This document shows, one piece after another, positions 8,407-17,500 of a DNA stretch of 64,000 nucleotides (its first letter is position 1; every line of letters starts with the position of its first letter). Source of the DNA: Gallionellaceae bacterium (GTDB lineage: Bacteria; Pseudomonadota; Gammaproteobacteria; Burkholderiales; Thiobacillaceae); assembly GCA_028714735.1 (NCBI GenBank), contig JAQTLU010000004.1, positions 186,001 to 250,000 of the forward strand. The letters run 5' to 3'. A program made the position numbers and the translations under genes. The notes below the pieces were generated by a model. The model had not been told where the DNA came from. It saw only the letters and a program-made list of their open reading frames with translations, and made no database searches.

Positions 8407-9335
8407 ATCTTGAAGGCTCATTAGCCGTGAATACCGATCCATTTTCCAAAGCTGCTTGGCTGATCCATCGAATAGAAAATATGCCTCCCGAGGAACGGAA
8501 CAGCATCAGCGAAGAAAATATACGAAGTACAGAAGCCGAGTACAAAGACTTCCTTAGCGCATTTGGTATTGGAAACTGCTATATCTGTGGCAACCCGCTT
8601 TCGTCCTTTAGTAAGAAAACGCCTTGCATCCATTGGCTACTGAAACCCAAGGGATTCAAGAAAAACGATTTGCCAGAGATTGCGAAGCGTTTCGGTTTCT
8701 TCCAAATTCAGACCTTTCTCAGGTGGGTTGCGAACACCCAAGGGTTTGCCAAGCACATCAATGACCTTCCGGAAGAGGGTTCAGGAATGAAAGTCATTGA
8801 ACTCACAATCAGATATCGAAATCTCGAGTGGTCGTTTTCTTGTGCCGAATCGGATTACTTAGGCCACCAAACTTCACAACACGCAAAACACCCCCACTAC
8901 CATTTTCAAATGCGGATCGACCGGCGCGCTTTCATCAGCTACAACGATTTTCACGTTCCATTTATGGAGCGTGACATTCTGAGCATGGAAACCAAGCGCA
9001 GGCTTCCACATATCGTCAAACATAAGTTCCCATTTGGTGAAGGAATGGCAGAGGTTCTGAACGATGACACGGTTGAAGCTTTGATCGAGAACAGTACAGG
9101 AGGTGACGCCGATGAGGATGCGTCTCTTCACTTCGACACCATCGCCATGGCTGACGAAGGCACAACGATTCGAGGTGAGGATCTTTACGAAATAATCCAG
9201 GAAGCAAAAGCAAAAGGTGTCTCCGTCGCCAGCCTAATCCACAAGTTGCCGAATGCACGTACCCGCGTTCTAGTAACGCCAGGCCCTGGCGTCGTAGAGC
9301 AAGCACTGCGTACCGGAAGGAAGAAAGATGCATAA
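8403..9335 (+). CDS. Integron-cassette protein of unknown function with CxxC motif
   Basis: A protein of 310 residues, not recognised. The coding sequence is much less GC-rich than its neighbours. Visible features are a CYIC pair near residue 60 with a further Cys and His soon after (PCIHWLL), which could form a zinc site, a His-rich segment near 160 (HAKHPHYHFQM), and an acidic linker (GGDADEDA) before a C-terminal part. No signal peptide or membrane segment is seen. Alternative start: GTG 8427. An attC site overlaps its stop codon, the normal layout of an integron gene cassette. A nuclease-like cassette follows in the same direction. The function may be defence-related, by context only. Confidence 0.75.
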   Translation: MHLEGSLAVNTDPFSKAAWLIHRIENMPPEERNSISEENIRSTEAEYKDFLSAFGIGNCYICGNPLSSFSKKTPCIHWLLKPKGFKKNDLPEIAKRFGFFQIQTFLRWVANTQGFAKHINDLPEEGSGMKVIELTIRYRNLEWSFSCAESDYLGHQTSQHAKHPHYHFQMRIDRRAFISYNDFHVPFMERDILSMETKRRLPHIVKHKFPFGEGMAEVLNDDTVEALIENSTGGDADEDASLHFDTIAMADEGTTIRGEDLYEIIQEAKAKGVSVASLIHKLPNARTRVLVTPGPGVVEQALRTGRKKDA

Positions 9336-9385
9336 CCCTTCATTCAACCGGACCTGTGCTCAGTCCAGTTAATTCCACGTTAGCG
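9330..9385 (+). repeat. attC recombination site between cassettes 1 and 2
   Basis: R'' GCATAAC (9330-9336) overlaps the TAA stop of cassette 1. An inner stem CAACCGGAC...GTCCAGTT (9345-9353 and 9363-9370) carries a mismatch, then R' GTTAGCG (9379-9385). TAAC pairs with GTTA, and the predicted crossover is between G 9379 and T 9380. The fold, length (56 bp) and position directly after a stop codon are those of a short attC. Confidence 0.75.
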
Positions 9386-9401
9386 CGCAGGAGCCTCCCC
9401 A

Positions 9402-9965
9402 ATGGCCGCAGAAAGTCCATTTGTTGCAATCGTCCACGCTGTCGCGGATGAAATACTCGTTCCGCCATTTCGGGTTGCGCGAGGTGCGCCACTGCTTTAC
9501 GAGATCAAAGTAAGCAATGCCCTCGAAGTCATGAGCCAGGACCAAGTCCGAAAACCGAAGAGAGGCACATCGGCCTTTCAAACTGATTTGTGCGTGTTCG
9601 AGGATAAGACACCCGACATCTCCATCCCACGTGTTGTTATTGAGTTCAAGACTGGAATCACAACACATGACGTGCTGACATACAGCGCCAAGGCAGTGAA
9701 ACACAAACAGATCTACCCATACCTTCGCTATGGCGTTCTTGCGTCCAGCGAGAAGAGCGTACCCGGTCGCGTATTCACGCACAACGAAGGGCTAGATTTT
9801 TTTGCGGCCGTAGCTGAACTTCAAGAATCCGAGTTCAAGTCGTTTTTTGCTTCGCTTCTTCAAGCCGAAATCGAATCATCGAAACGCCTTGAGGCAATCG
9901 CCTTCGGTACAGTCAAGACCAGATTGTTTCGAACCGAAGTGCAGTTCGAGCAAAATGCGCGCTAA
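9402..9965 (+). CDS. Integron-cassette protein, PD-(D/E)xK nuclease-like
   Basis: A protein of 187 residues, not firmly identified. The segment TDLCVFED...IPRVVIEFKTG at about 60-85 has the spacing and hydrophobic strands of a PD-(D/E)xK nuclease core (Asp, then ExK). It is followed by a segment that could be the helix and strand after the core (YSAKAVKHKQIYPYLRYGVL). It may be a restriction-like or DNA-repair nuclease. AGGAG (9389-9393) supports ATG 9402, 16 bases after the attC core. A second attC follows immediately after the stop. Low GC and an array position mark it as acquired. Confidence 0.75.
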   Translation: MAAESPFVAIVHAVADEILVPPFRVARGAPLLYEIKVSNALEVMSQDQVRKPKRGTSAFQTDLCVFEDKTPDISIPRVVIEFKTGITTHDVLTYSAKAVKHKQIYPYLRYGVLASSEKSVPGRVFTHNEGLDFFAAVAELQESEFKSFFASLLQAEIESSKRLEAIAFGTVKTRLFRTEVQFEQNAR

Positions 9966-10028
9966 CCCGGTGCTCAACACGGACGCTGCGCATAAAGCAG
10001 TTCAGCGCCAGTTAACTCTAAGTTAAAG
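9960..10028 (+). repeat. attC recombination site closing cassette 2
   Basis: R'' CGCTAAC (9960-9966) overlaps the TAA stop. Stem GG-A-CGCTG (9981-9988) pairs with CAGCG-CC (10003-10009), leaving one unpaired A, the typical extrahelical base. L' AGTTAACTC and R' GTTAAAG (10022-10028) follow. R' departs from the usual GTTAGRY in its last bases, so the site may be partly decayed. Confidence 0.7.
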
Positions 10029-10066
10029 GTCCGGGCCGTCACCCCGCCCAACACCTCAACCCGATA

Positions 10067-10327
10067 TTATTCCCCCGCCAGAGCGGCCAGCAGTTCGGCC
10101 TGGTGTTCGGCGGTGAGGGCGGCGACCAGTTCGTCGAGGTCGCCGTCCATGACGGCGTCGATCTTGTACAGGGTCAGGTTGATGCGGTGGTCGGTGATGC
10201 GGCCCTGGGGGAAGTTGTAGGTGCGGATGCGGTCGGAGCGGTCGCCGGTGCCGATCAGGCTTTTACGCTGGCTGGCCTCCTTGGCGTGCGCCTCGCGTTC
10301 CTGCCGGTCCTTCAGGCGCGCCGCCAG
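10067..10327 (-). pseudogene. Duplicated 3' end of prfA (261 bp)
   Basis: This stretch matches the last 261 bases of the intact prfA (12096-12356) with about 12 differences by eye, including the stop codon. It encodes the last 86 residues of release factor 1 (ending LAALAGE). Differences are mostly silent, so it looks like a diverged allele and not a decaying copy. Homology stops abruptly at 10327, where it joins the broken AbiEii gene. It has no start and cannot make a release factor. Confidence 0.9.
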
Positions 10328-10839
10328 GCAAACAGCTTCAGGACCGCCATGCCGGGGACGGAAGCAATGGGGATCACAAGGCCGGGATTGAGCTCTACCG
10401 CTACTGCGGAGGCATGGGCATCGCGGTAGCCTGCGACGTTCATCATGATGCTCATGTCTGGCGGCCAGGCGATGGTGTTGGCCTGGTTTTCAAGCCCGCC
10501 GAAGAGGATGAGATCCACAATGAAGTCGTGATTCATGCCTGTGGGTTTGTATATGAGCCGTTGGGCTGCCCCCGCCACCTCCCTGAAGGTGGAGGAGGTG
10601 CTGAGGTGGTGTTTGATGGCCTGAAACTCCTCCCAGGATGCGACCGCGAAGGCGAAATCGATGTCGCGTGTTGCGCGCCCCGTGCGCAGGCCGAACACAT
10701 GTTCCAGAAGGATGATCCTGGCCGTTGCGCCCACCAGGAAGGCGTCCAGGCGCAAGTGGTTCGCGGCGCCCATCACCGCGCGAATCACCGACAGGCTGAC
10801 GGGATCGATTGGGCGGTCAGGCCTGGGTGTCAGGTGCAT
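10312..10839 (-). pseudogene. AbiEii-type nucleotidyltransferase toxin, 3'-truncated
   Basis: 175 residues. The nucleotidyltransferase motifs are present: FLVGATARIILLEH, then TRDIDFAFAV with the DxD pair, and a later Asp in FIVDLILFGG. The protein stops after [12 protein letters not shown] because the reading frame runs into the prfA fragment, which supplies a TGA out of frame at 10312-10314. Family members continue for several tens of residues (KDxxD region and helical C-terminus). ATG 10839 overlaps the end of the antitoxin gene by 23 bases. The toxin is probably inactive or altered; the normal role is a type IV abortive-infection toxin. Confidence 0.75.
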
Positions 10840-11920
10840 TGAGGTGTTGATCGAGTATCCAGCGCGCAACTTCGATATTGCGTGGGTCCATGGTGGCCAG
10901 CAGGTCGGCATAGACCAGGAGGGGAGGCACGAGATCAGGCTGGGCATGGTCGGGCGGGAAGTTCCAGAATGTTTCCAGCACCTCGATCTCGCCATCCGGA
11001 TCGGCCCGCAATTTGTGCTCTGCCACCAATTTCGTGAGGTTCTGGCGCATGCCTTCGGTGTTCATGTAGAGGGTGACCGTGTTGGCCTTCAAGTGCGCGG
11101 TCAGTCTGTCCGCCGCCACCTCGCCGCCCCAGCGGGCGCCATATTGGGCAATGTTTGCCTTGTGCCACCATTCCGGGTCAGGTGCATGAAACCGCCTGGG
11201 GTTGAGCCTGGGCCGAAGCTTGATGGGGAAATTGGTCACCCATTCATCTATCAAACGCTGACGCTCCAGCATGCAGCGGTCGCCCTTTTTGTTGCCACCT
11301 GTGGTGTAGCCACGATTGTTCAGGTCGAAGAATACCCAGCCTACCGCACCCAGTGCGACACCCGCCACCTGGTTGATCTCCCGATAGGGCGCATTGAGCA
11401 GTTCGGGGAGGCAGATCAGGGCGAATATCACTTTGAGGGCGGTTGGCGTTCCGGCACGCGGCGTCTCCGCGGCGACGAAGTCCGTATCCCCCTTGCCGGG
11501 TAGGCGCTGGCCCTTTACCAGGACAAACATGCCCGGTGCGTGAAGGTAGGCATTGCCATGGGCGTCGATGAATTGAACATCCAACTCACGGCATATATCG
11601 ACTGTTTCCGTGGTTATCCGGGGCGCAACAAGGAGGCCGGGCTGAGGGAAACGTTCTAGCTGGTTTTTGATCTGGCCTATGGCGGCAAAGCGATCAATGC
11701 GTTTGATCGCTACCGTGTAGCGGTGAGGTTTGCCGCCTACATCGATTTCGACAGTGGCATCGGGTCTGATATCCCCTCCGAGGCCGTGCTCGGTTGCAAC
11801 TGGTTTCCCCACCAGGCCAGTGGCGTTCCGCAGTGCTTCCAAGGCATGTTCAAGCAGAAATTGCTCTTTTTGAGTGAGTGTGGCCTCACGAATAGGTGGT
11901 TTCTTGTTCATGACCTGCAT
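10817..11920 (-). CDS. AbiEi-type antitoxin / transcriptional autorepressor
   Basis: A protein of 367 residues. The central and C-terminal parts carry the features of type IV TA antitoxins of the AbiEi group: VGWVFFDLNNRGY, RQRLIDEWVTNFP, a YGARWGGEVAADRLT segment, LETFW and PPLLVYADLLATMDPRNIE. The N-terminal third is probably a DNA-binding winged-helix region. It is encoded just upstream of, and overlapping, the AbiEii toxin remnant. A second ATG at 11911 follows an AGG and may be the true start. Two palindromes lie directly upstream (11923-11939, 11990-12012), fitting the known autoregulation of AbiE operons by AbiEi. Confidence 0.8.
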   Translation of the reverse strand: MQVMNKKPPIREATLTQKEQFLLEHALEALRNATGLVGKPVATEHGLGGDIRPDATVEIDVGGKPHRYTVAIKRIDRFAAIGQIKNQLERFPQPGLLVAPRITTETVDICRELDVQFIDAHGNAYLHAPGMFVLVKGQRLPGKGDTDFVAAETPRAGTPTALKVIFALICLPELLNAPYREINQVAGVALGAVGWVFFDLNNRGYTTGGNKKGDRCMLERQRLIDEWVTNFPIKLRPRLNPRRFHAPDPEWWHKANIAQYGARWGGEVAADRLTAHLKANTVTLYMNTEGMRQNLTKLVAEHKLRADPDGEIEVLETFWNFPPDHAQPDLVPPLLVYADLLATMDPRNIEVARWILDQHLNAPDTQA

Positions 11921-11922
11921 CC

Positions 11923-11939
11923 GTTCACGTTACGTGAAC
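11923..11939. promoter_or_regulatory. Operator palindrome 1 of the abiE promoter
   Basis: GTTCACG-TTA-CGTGAAC, perfect 7-bp arms. It overlaps the proposed -10 box and transcription start and ends 3 bases before the antitoxin ATG. Confidence 0.7.
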
Positions 11940-11967
11940 AATAGATGTTGATGAACGAAGGCGTCAA
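11938..11967 (-). promoter_or_regulatory. Sigma-70 promoter for the abiE genes
   Basis: On the minus strand TTGACG (11967-11962), an 18-base spacer, then TATTGT (11943-11938). Transcription would begin near 11931, leaving a very short leader before the ATG. Confidence 0.5.
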
Positions 11968-11989
11968 GAAATATGTTCAGGCGATGTTC

Positions 11990-12012
11990 AATGTTCACGC
12001 AGCGTGAACATT
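11990..12012. promoter_or_regulatory. Operator palindrome 2 of the abiE promoter
   Basis: AATGTTCACG-CAG-CGTGAACATT, perfect 10-bp arms sharing the GTTCACG core with operator 1. Extra TGTTCA half-sites at 11974 and 11985 lie between the two. Confidence 0.7.
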
Positions 12013-12095
12013 ATATTATTTTGAACAAGTAATGTTGTTTGAGGGAAACAACCGACTTGAACAGCCGATTCACTGCCATCCCCCTCCGGCCGGTT

Positions 12096-13175
12096 TTATT
12101 CCCCGGCCAGCGCCGCCAACTGGTCGGCCTGGTGCTCGGCGGTGAGGGCGGCGACGAGTTCGTCGAGGTCGCCGTCCATGACGGCGTCGATCTTGTACAG
12201 GGTCAGGTTGATGCGGTGGTCGGTGATGCGGCCCTGGGGGAAGTTGTAGGTGCGGATGCGGTCGGAGCGGTCGCCGGTGCCGATCAGGCTTTTGCGCTGG
12301 TTGGCCTCCTTGGCGTGGGCCTCGCGTTCCTGCCGGTCCTTCAGGCGCGCGGCCAGCACTTGCATGGCCTGGGCCTTGTTCTGGTGCTGCGAGCGGCCGT
12401 CCTGGCATTCCACCACCAGGCCGCTGGGCAGGTGGGTGATGCGCACCGCCGAGTCGGTCTTGTTGATGTGCTGGCCGCCGGCGCCGCTGGCGCGGAAGGT
12501 GTCGATGCGGAGGTCGGCCGGGTTGATGTTGATCTCTTCCAGTTCGTCCGCCTCGGGCATCACCGCGACGGTGCAGGCCGAGGTGTGGATGCGGCCCTGC
12601 GATTCGGTCTCGGGTACGCGCTGGACGCGGTGGCCGCCAGACTCAAATTTCAGCTTGGAATAGGCGCCCTGGCCGACGATGCGGCAGATGATCTCCTTGT
12701 AGCCGCCGACCTCGCCTTCGCTCTCGGACAGGATCTCCAGCTTCCAGCGCTGGCGTTCGGCGTAGCGGGCGTACATGCGGAACAGGGCGCCGGCGAACAG
12801 GGCCGACTCGTTGCCGCCGGTGCCGGCGCGGATCTCCAGGAACAGGTTGCGCTCGTCGTTGGGGTCGCGCGGCAGCAGGAGGATCTGCAGTTCGCCATCC
12901 AGTTCGGCCAGGCGTGCCTGGCCGTCGGCGATCTCCTGTTCGGCCAGTTCGCGCATCTCCGGGTCGGCCAGCATCTCGGCCGCGGCGGCCTGGTCGGCCT
13001 CGACCTGGCGGTAGGCGCGATAGCGTTCGACCACCGGCCCGATCTCGGCATGCTCGCGGTTGAGTTTGCGGTACTGGTCCAGGTTGGCGGTGGCCTCCGG
13101 GCTGGCGAGCAGGCGGCCGACCTCTTCCAGGCGCTGGTCGAGTTGGTCTAGTTTGCCGAGCAGGGTGGGGTTCAT
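12096..13175 (-). CDS. prfA: Peptide chain release factor 1
   Basis: A protein of 359 residues, full length for RF1. It carries the GGQ motif at 233-235 (GAGGQH), which triggers peptide release in the ribosomal peptidyl-transferase centre, and PxT (PET, about 188-190), the tripeptide that reads UAG/UAA. It lies 88 bases downstream of hemA, the usual hemA-prfA order. Its last 261 bases are repeated at 10067-10327 on the far side of the AbiE remnant, so this copy or its 3' end has been involved in a rearrangement. The reading frame is intact and should be functional. Confidence 0.97.
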   Translation of the reverse strand: MNPTLLGKLDQLDQRLEEVGRLLASPEATANLDQYRKLNREHAEIGPVVERYRAYRQVEADQAAAAEMLADPEMRELAEQEIADGQARLAELDGELQILLLPRDPNDERNLFLEIRAGTGGNESALFAGALFRMYARYAERQRWKLEILSESEGEVGGYKEIICRIVGQGAYSKLKFESGGHRVQRVPETESQGRIHTSACTVAVMPEADELEEININPADLRIDTFRASGAGGQHINKTDSAVRITHLPSGLVVECQDGRSQHQNKAQAMQVLAARLKDRQEREAHAKEANQRKSLIGTGDRSDRIRTYNFPQGRITDHRINLTLYKIDAVMDGDLDELVAALTAEHQADQLAALAGE

Positions 13176-13180
13176 TTTTG

Positions 13181-13212
13181 AGCTATCAGCTTTCAGCAGT
13201 CAGCTATCAGCT
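13181..13212. repeat. Short direct repeat in the hemA-prfA gap
   Basis: AGCTATCAGCT occurs at 13181-13191 and again at 13202-13212, within a low-complexity TCAGC-rich stretch that continues to about 13265 (GCTGATCGCTGA). It looks like a small dispersed repeat; no other copy was noticed in the window. Confidence 0.5.
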
Positions 13213-13263
13213 AAGGCGCTCTGCTTTTGAATTGGCTGACCGCTGATCGCTGACGGATGATCG

Positions 13264-14514
13264 CTAGTCGGAATGCAGGTTGTACAGGCGGGTGATCAGC
13301 TGCTGCAACTCGTCGCGCTCGTCGCCGGTGGTCTGGTTGAGGGCATGGCTGGGCTCGTGCAGCAGCTTGTTCATCAGGCCATGGCTGAACGCCTCCAGCA
13401 CGGCCTGCGGTTCGTCGCCCCGGGCCAGGCGCTTGTGGGCCTTTTCCATCTCGTGCCGGCGCAGGCGCTCGGCGTGGTCGCGCAGTGCGCGCACCGTCGG
13501 CACCGTCTTGCGGGCGTCCAGCCAGTGCATGAATTCGTTGACCCCGGCGGTGACGATGGCCTCGGCCTGCTCCACCTTGGAGTTGCGGGCGTCGTGGCCG
13601 GCGCGGACCACCTCGCCGAGGTCGTCGACGGTGTACAGGAAGATGTCGTTGAGTTCCCGTACCTCGGCCTCGACGTCGCGCGGCACTGCCAGGTCGACCA
13701 TGAACATGGGCCGGTGCTTGCGCGCCTTCAAGGCCCGTTCGACCAGGCCCAGGCCGACGATGGGCAGCGGGCTGGCAGTGGAGGTGACGACGATGTCGAA
13801 CTCGTGCAACAGCTCCGGCAGGCTGGTCAGGGCGCCCGCCTCGCCGCCGAACTTGCTGGCCAGGTCGCGGGCGCGGTCGATGGTGCGGTTGACCACCATC
13901 AGCCGCTTGGGCGACTTGGCGGCGAAGTGGGTGGCGACCAGGTCGATCATCTCGCCGGCGCCGATGAACAGCACGGACTGCTCGGAGATGGAGGCGAAGA
14001 TGCGCTCGGCCAGGGTGACCGCGGCGGCCGACATCGACACCGTGCTGGCGCCGATCTCGGTCGAGGTGCGGACATCCTTGGCGACCGAGAAGGTGCGCTG
14101 GAACAGCTTGTTCAGCAGCAGGCCGAGGGTGCCGGCCTCGTGGGCCTTTTCCGCGGCCTGCTTCATCTGGCCGAGGATCTGGGTCTCGCCGAGGACCATG
14201 GAGTCGAGCCCGGAAGCGACCCGGAAGGCGTGCTTCACGGCCTGGTCGCCCGGCAACTGATACAGATAGGGCTTCACCTCCTGCGTCTTGAGGCCATGGA
14301 AGCCGGCCATCCACTCGGCCACGGCGCCCGGCTCCGGGGTGTTGCAATAGACCTCGGTGCGGTTGCAGGTGGACAGGATGGCAGCCTCGCGCGCTACGCC
14401 GTGGCCGGTCACATCCGCCAGCGCCCGCATCAGGATATCGGCGGGGAAGGCGACCCGCTCCCGGATCGAGACCGGGGCGGTGTGGTGGTTTACGCCACAG
14501 GCGAAAAGCTGCAT
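13264..14514 (-). CDS. hemA: Glutamyl-tRNA reductase
   Basis: Catalyses NADPH-dependent reduction of glutamyl-tRNA to glutamate-1-semialdehyde, the first step of tetrapyrrole synthesis by the C5 route. The N-terminus [19 protein letters not shown] is diagnostic, the catalytic Cys lies in ILSTCNRTE, and the NADP-binding region [12 protein letters not shown] follows. I chose ATG 14514 because family members start at this point; an ATG at 14547 would add 11 residues. A TACAAT box overlapping 14547 would place transcription start between the two and also favours 14514. It is upstream of prfA; hemF lies 3.4 kb away, so heme genes cluster here next to the bd oxidase. Confidence 0.95.
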   Translation of the reverse strand: MQLFACGVNHHTAPVSIRERVAFPADILMRALADVTGHGVAREAAILSTCNRTEVYCNTPEPGAVAEWMAGFHGLKTQEVKPYLYQLPGDQAVKHAFRVASGLDSMVLGETQILGQMKQAAEKAHEAGTLGLLLNKLFQRTFSVAKDVRTSTEIGASTVSMSAAAVTLAERIFASISEQSVLFIGAGEMIDLVATHFAAKSPKRLMVVNRTIDRARDLASKFGGEAGALTSLPELLHEFDIVVTSTASPLPIVGLGLVERALKARKHRPMFMVDLAVPRDVEAEVRELNDIFLYTVDDLGEVVRAGHDARNSKVEQAEAIVTAGVNEFMHWLDARKTVPTVRALRDHAERLRRHEMEKAHKRLARGDEPQAVLEAFSHGLMNKLLHEPSHALNQTTGDERDELQQLITRLYNLHSD

Positions 14515-14585
14515 CTGTTTGAAATGCTGGGGCAAATGGGTGGGCATTGTACCGCGAAGGCCGACGGCAACCCAGTTGCCATCGT

Positions 14586-17500
14586 TCAGAAGAGTTTGAG
14601 GCCCTCGCCCGGTTGGCTGGCCGGCGCGGGCGGCTTGTGTTCATGCACCGGCTTGGGCTCGGGTTTCATGGCTTCCTTCCCGGCCGCTTCTTCGCTGGCC
14701 GGTGCGGGTTCAGGGGGGTGCGGCACCGGGCCGGTCGGCGTTTCCGCTGGCGCGGGTGCCGCCTTGGCCGGCGCGGTCACGGCGGTTGGCGCGGGATGGG
14801 GTTTCGCCGGCGGGTGGCCTGGTTCCGGTTTCGGCACCGGTTTCGGCACCTGTTTCGGGGCAACGGCGGGGGCGCTCGGGAGCGGCTTCTCCTCTGCGGC
14901 CGGGGGCGCTGGCGGCAGCGAAGGCGGCGGCGCGGGCGGCGGCGCGGGCGGTGATGTGGCTGGTGATGCGGGCGGGTTCTCCGCCAGGAAGTCGGCGACC
15001 TCGTCCGCCCATTCGCGCGGCCGGCTTTCCGAACTGGCCACCAGAGGTTGCAGCATGGGGGCCATGGTCTTGAGTATCTGCACCGGCAGGGCGCTGGTGA
15101 ACTTGTAGTTGGCCGCCTGTGCGCCCGGTACGTAGGCGGTGACGACGCCATAGAAGTGGCTGCCGATGAAGAAGGCGAAGGTGGCGACCCGGTTGACCAC
15201 CCTGGATTCCAGGATCGCGCCGTTCGGCGCGTAGGTATCGAAACGCTGGTCGCCGGTGCCGGTCTTGCCGCCGATGGTGAGCTTGCCCTGCTGGGTGGTG
15301 AAGGCGCCGGCGGCCCGGCGCGCGGTGCCCTGTTCGACCACGTTGATCATCGCCTGGCGGACCACCCTGGCGACTTCGGCGGGAATGACCCGCTCCGACG
15401 TCGGCGCCCGGCTGGCGAAGACGGTGTGGTAGGGCGTGCCGGCGGCAAAGTCCAGCCGCTTGAGGGTGACCGGGCTGAGTATGACGCCGTCGTTGAGGAC
15501 GATGCCGACCAATTCGGCCAGGGCGGATGGGCGGTCGGCCGAGGAGCCGATGGCGGTGGCGTAGGACGGGACCAGGCTGGCGAAAGGGTAGCCCAGCTTT
15601 TGCCAGCGCTGGTGGATTTCCTGGAAGGCCTCGATCTCCAGCAGGGACTGGATGCGGATGTCCTGGGCATTCTTGCGGCCGGTCTTGAACAGCCATTCAT
15701 AGCCGGCGATCCGTTCCTCGGCGCTGGCCGCGACCAGGGTGTCCCAATGGGCGTCGGGATGCTGGCGCAGGTAGGCGACCAGCCAGAGTTCGAGCGGATG
15801 GATCTGGGTGATGTAGGCACGGTCGGCCAGGTTGTAGCGGTCCGGGCCGTAGTTCTCATAGAGTTTCTGCAACTCGGCGTCGTCCCAGGCCTCCGGGTTG
15901 ACCAGGCGGGTCTTCATGAAGGCCTTGAAGGCGTCGAGATCGGCCTTGGGCTCCATGTAGCGGTAGACCGCCGCCAGCCGGACCGGATGCGCGGCCAGGT
16001 GGTTGAGCAGGATGTCGTTGATCTGGTGCGAATCCAGGCCGCGGTATTTCTTCCAGAACCTGGCCAGGAAGGTGCGCCCTTCCTTGTCGGCGAACTGGAT
16101 CAGGTAATCGTGCCGCTCGGGGTCATCGACGTCGGCCAGGATGCGGGCGGCGGTGCTGGGCGCCCGGTACATGAAGTGACGGGCGATGTCGCGCATCAGG
16201 CGGATGAAGGGCAGGTTGATCGAGTTGCGCAGGGCTTCCCACAGGTTCACCACGCGGCCGTTGTCGGCATTGTTGAAGTTGACGAAGGTGTGCAGGCCGC
16301 CGCCGGTGTAGAAGGCCTCGGCCGGGCTGGCCGAATAGGTCCGCTCCATCGCCGCCTGCAACATGGCGTCCAGGCTGCGATCGGGGGTGTCGCGCAGCCA
16401 GTCCACCGCCCATCGGGTCAGCGCGTCCTTTTCCGGTATCTGCAGCTTGTCCAGGTCGCGGGCGCTGTAGACCCGGTATTGGCCATGCAACTCGGCGATC
16501 AGTTGCAGATAGGTGATCAGGGTGCGCAGCTTGGCCGACGAGCCCATGTCCAGCTTGGCGCCCCGGTTGATGTCGAACGGCTGGTCGAGGTTGTCGGCCT
16601 GCACCCGCAGGACGGCGCCGTCCCTGGTCAACTCCTGCAGGGTAAAGCTGTAGAGCACCTTGGACAGGTCGTTGCCGGGCGCCAGCAGATGGTCGCCCAT
16701 GAGCCCCGCGGCCTTCACGGCGGCCGGATCGGTCAGGCTGCGCAGGAAACCAGCCACCTGCTCCTGGCTGGGGCCGTGCAGGGTGGTGGCCACGGTCAGG
16801 TCGAGCCGGTCGAGGTCGTACAGCCGGTCCACGCCCAGCATCGCCGCCAGTTCGTTGCGGGCCGCTCCGGCGGCCTTGTTGACCTTGTTCGACCGGTAAT
16901 TGGCGGTCTTGCCGTCGTGGAAGGCGATGTGCTGTTTGCGCGCCAGGTCGCGGAAGTCGGGCGTGATGACCCCGGCTTCGGCGAGTAGGCCCAGATGGGC
17001 GTTGGCCTGGGCATCGAGTTGCTTGCGCCCGCTGAGCAGGTACCAGGACGGCTTGCGCTGGGAGATCAGCAGGCCGAGCACGTGCTTGTAGGCGCGTGCG
17101 GCCTCGGCGGTCGGGTCGGGGTTCCTGAGCAGCAGGTTGACCCGGTCGAAATCGTAGCCGAACCAGGCCTGCAACGCGTCGCCCAGGCCGTTCACCTCGC
17201 CGAAGCCGGGTGCGGCGGAGAGCGGCACGGTATTCAGGTAGTCGAGCACGATGCGGCGCCGGGTGACCAGGGTGTCGGTGCCGTCCAGGTAGGCGCGCAC
17301 CGAGGCCGAGGCCATCTGGCGCAGCTTGTCGCCCGGGGTCAGGGTGAGGCCGTCCGGGGAGTGGCGGAATTTCTCGATCTGGGTCGCCAGGGTGGAGCCG
17401 CCGGGCACGTTGCGTCCGGGTTGCACCACCTGGACCATCTTCTCCAGCACGGCCTGGGCCAGGCGATCCCATTCCACCGCCGGGTTGCGTTGCGGGTGGT

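Noticed and set aside
10067-10327. A second functional release factor gene
   Set aside because: Only the last 86 codons are present, without a start or the GGQ domain.
13176-13263. A CRISPR-like array in the hemA-prfA gap
   Set aside because: Only two 11-base repeats with a 10-base spacing are present; there is no regular repeat-spacer pattern and no cas gene.
14514-14547. The upstream ATG 14547 as the hemA start
   Set aside because: Family members begin at MQLFACG-like sequence, and a TACAAT box overlaps the upstream ATG; it is kept only as an alternative.
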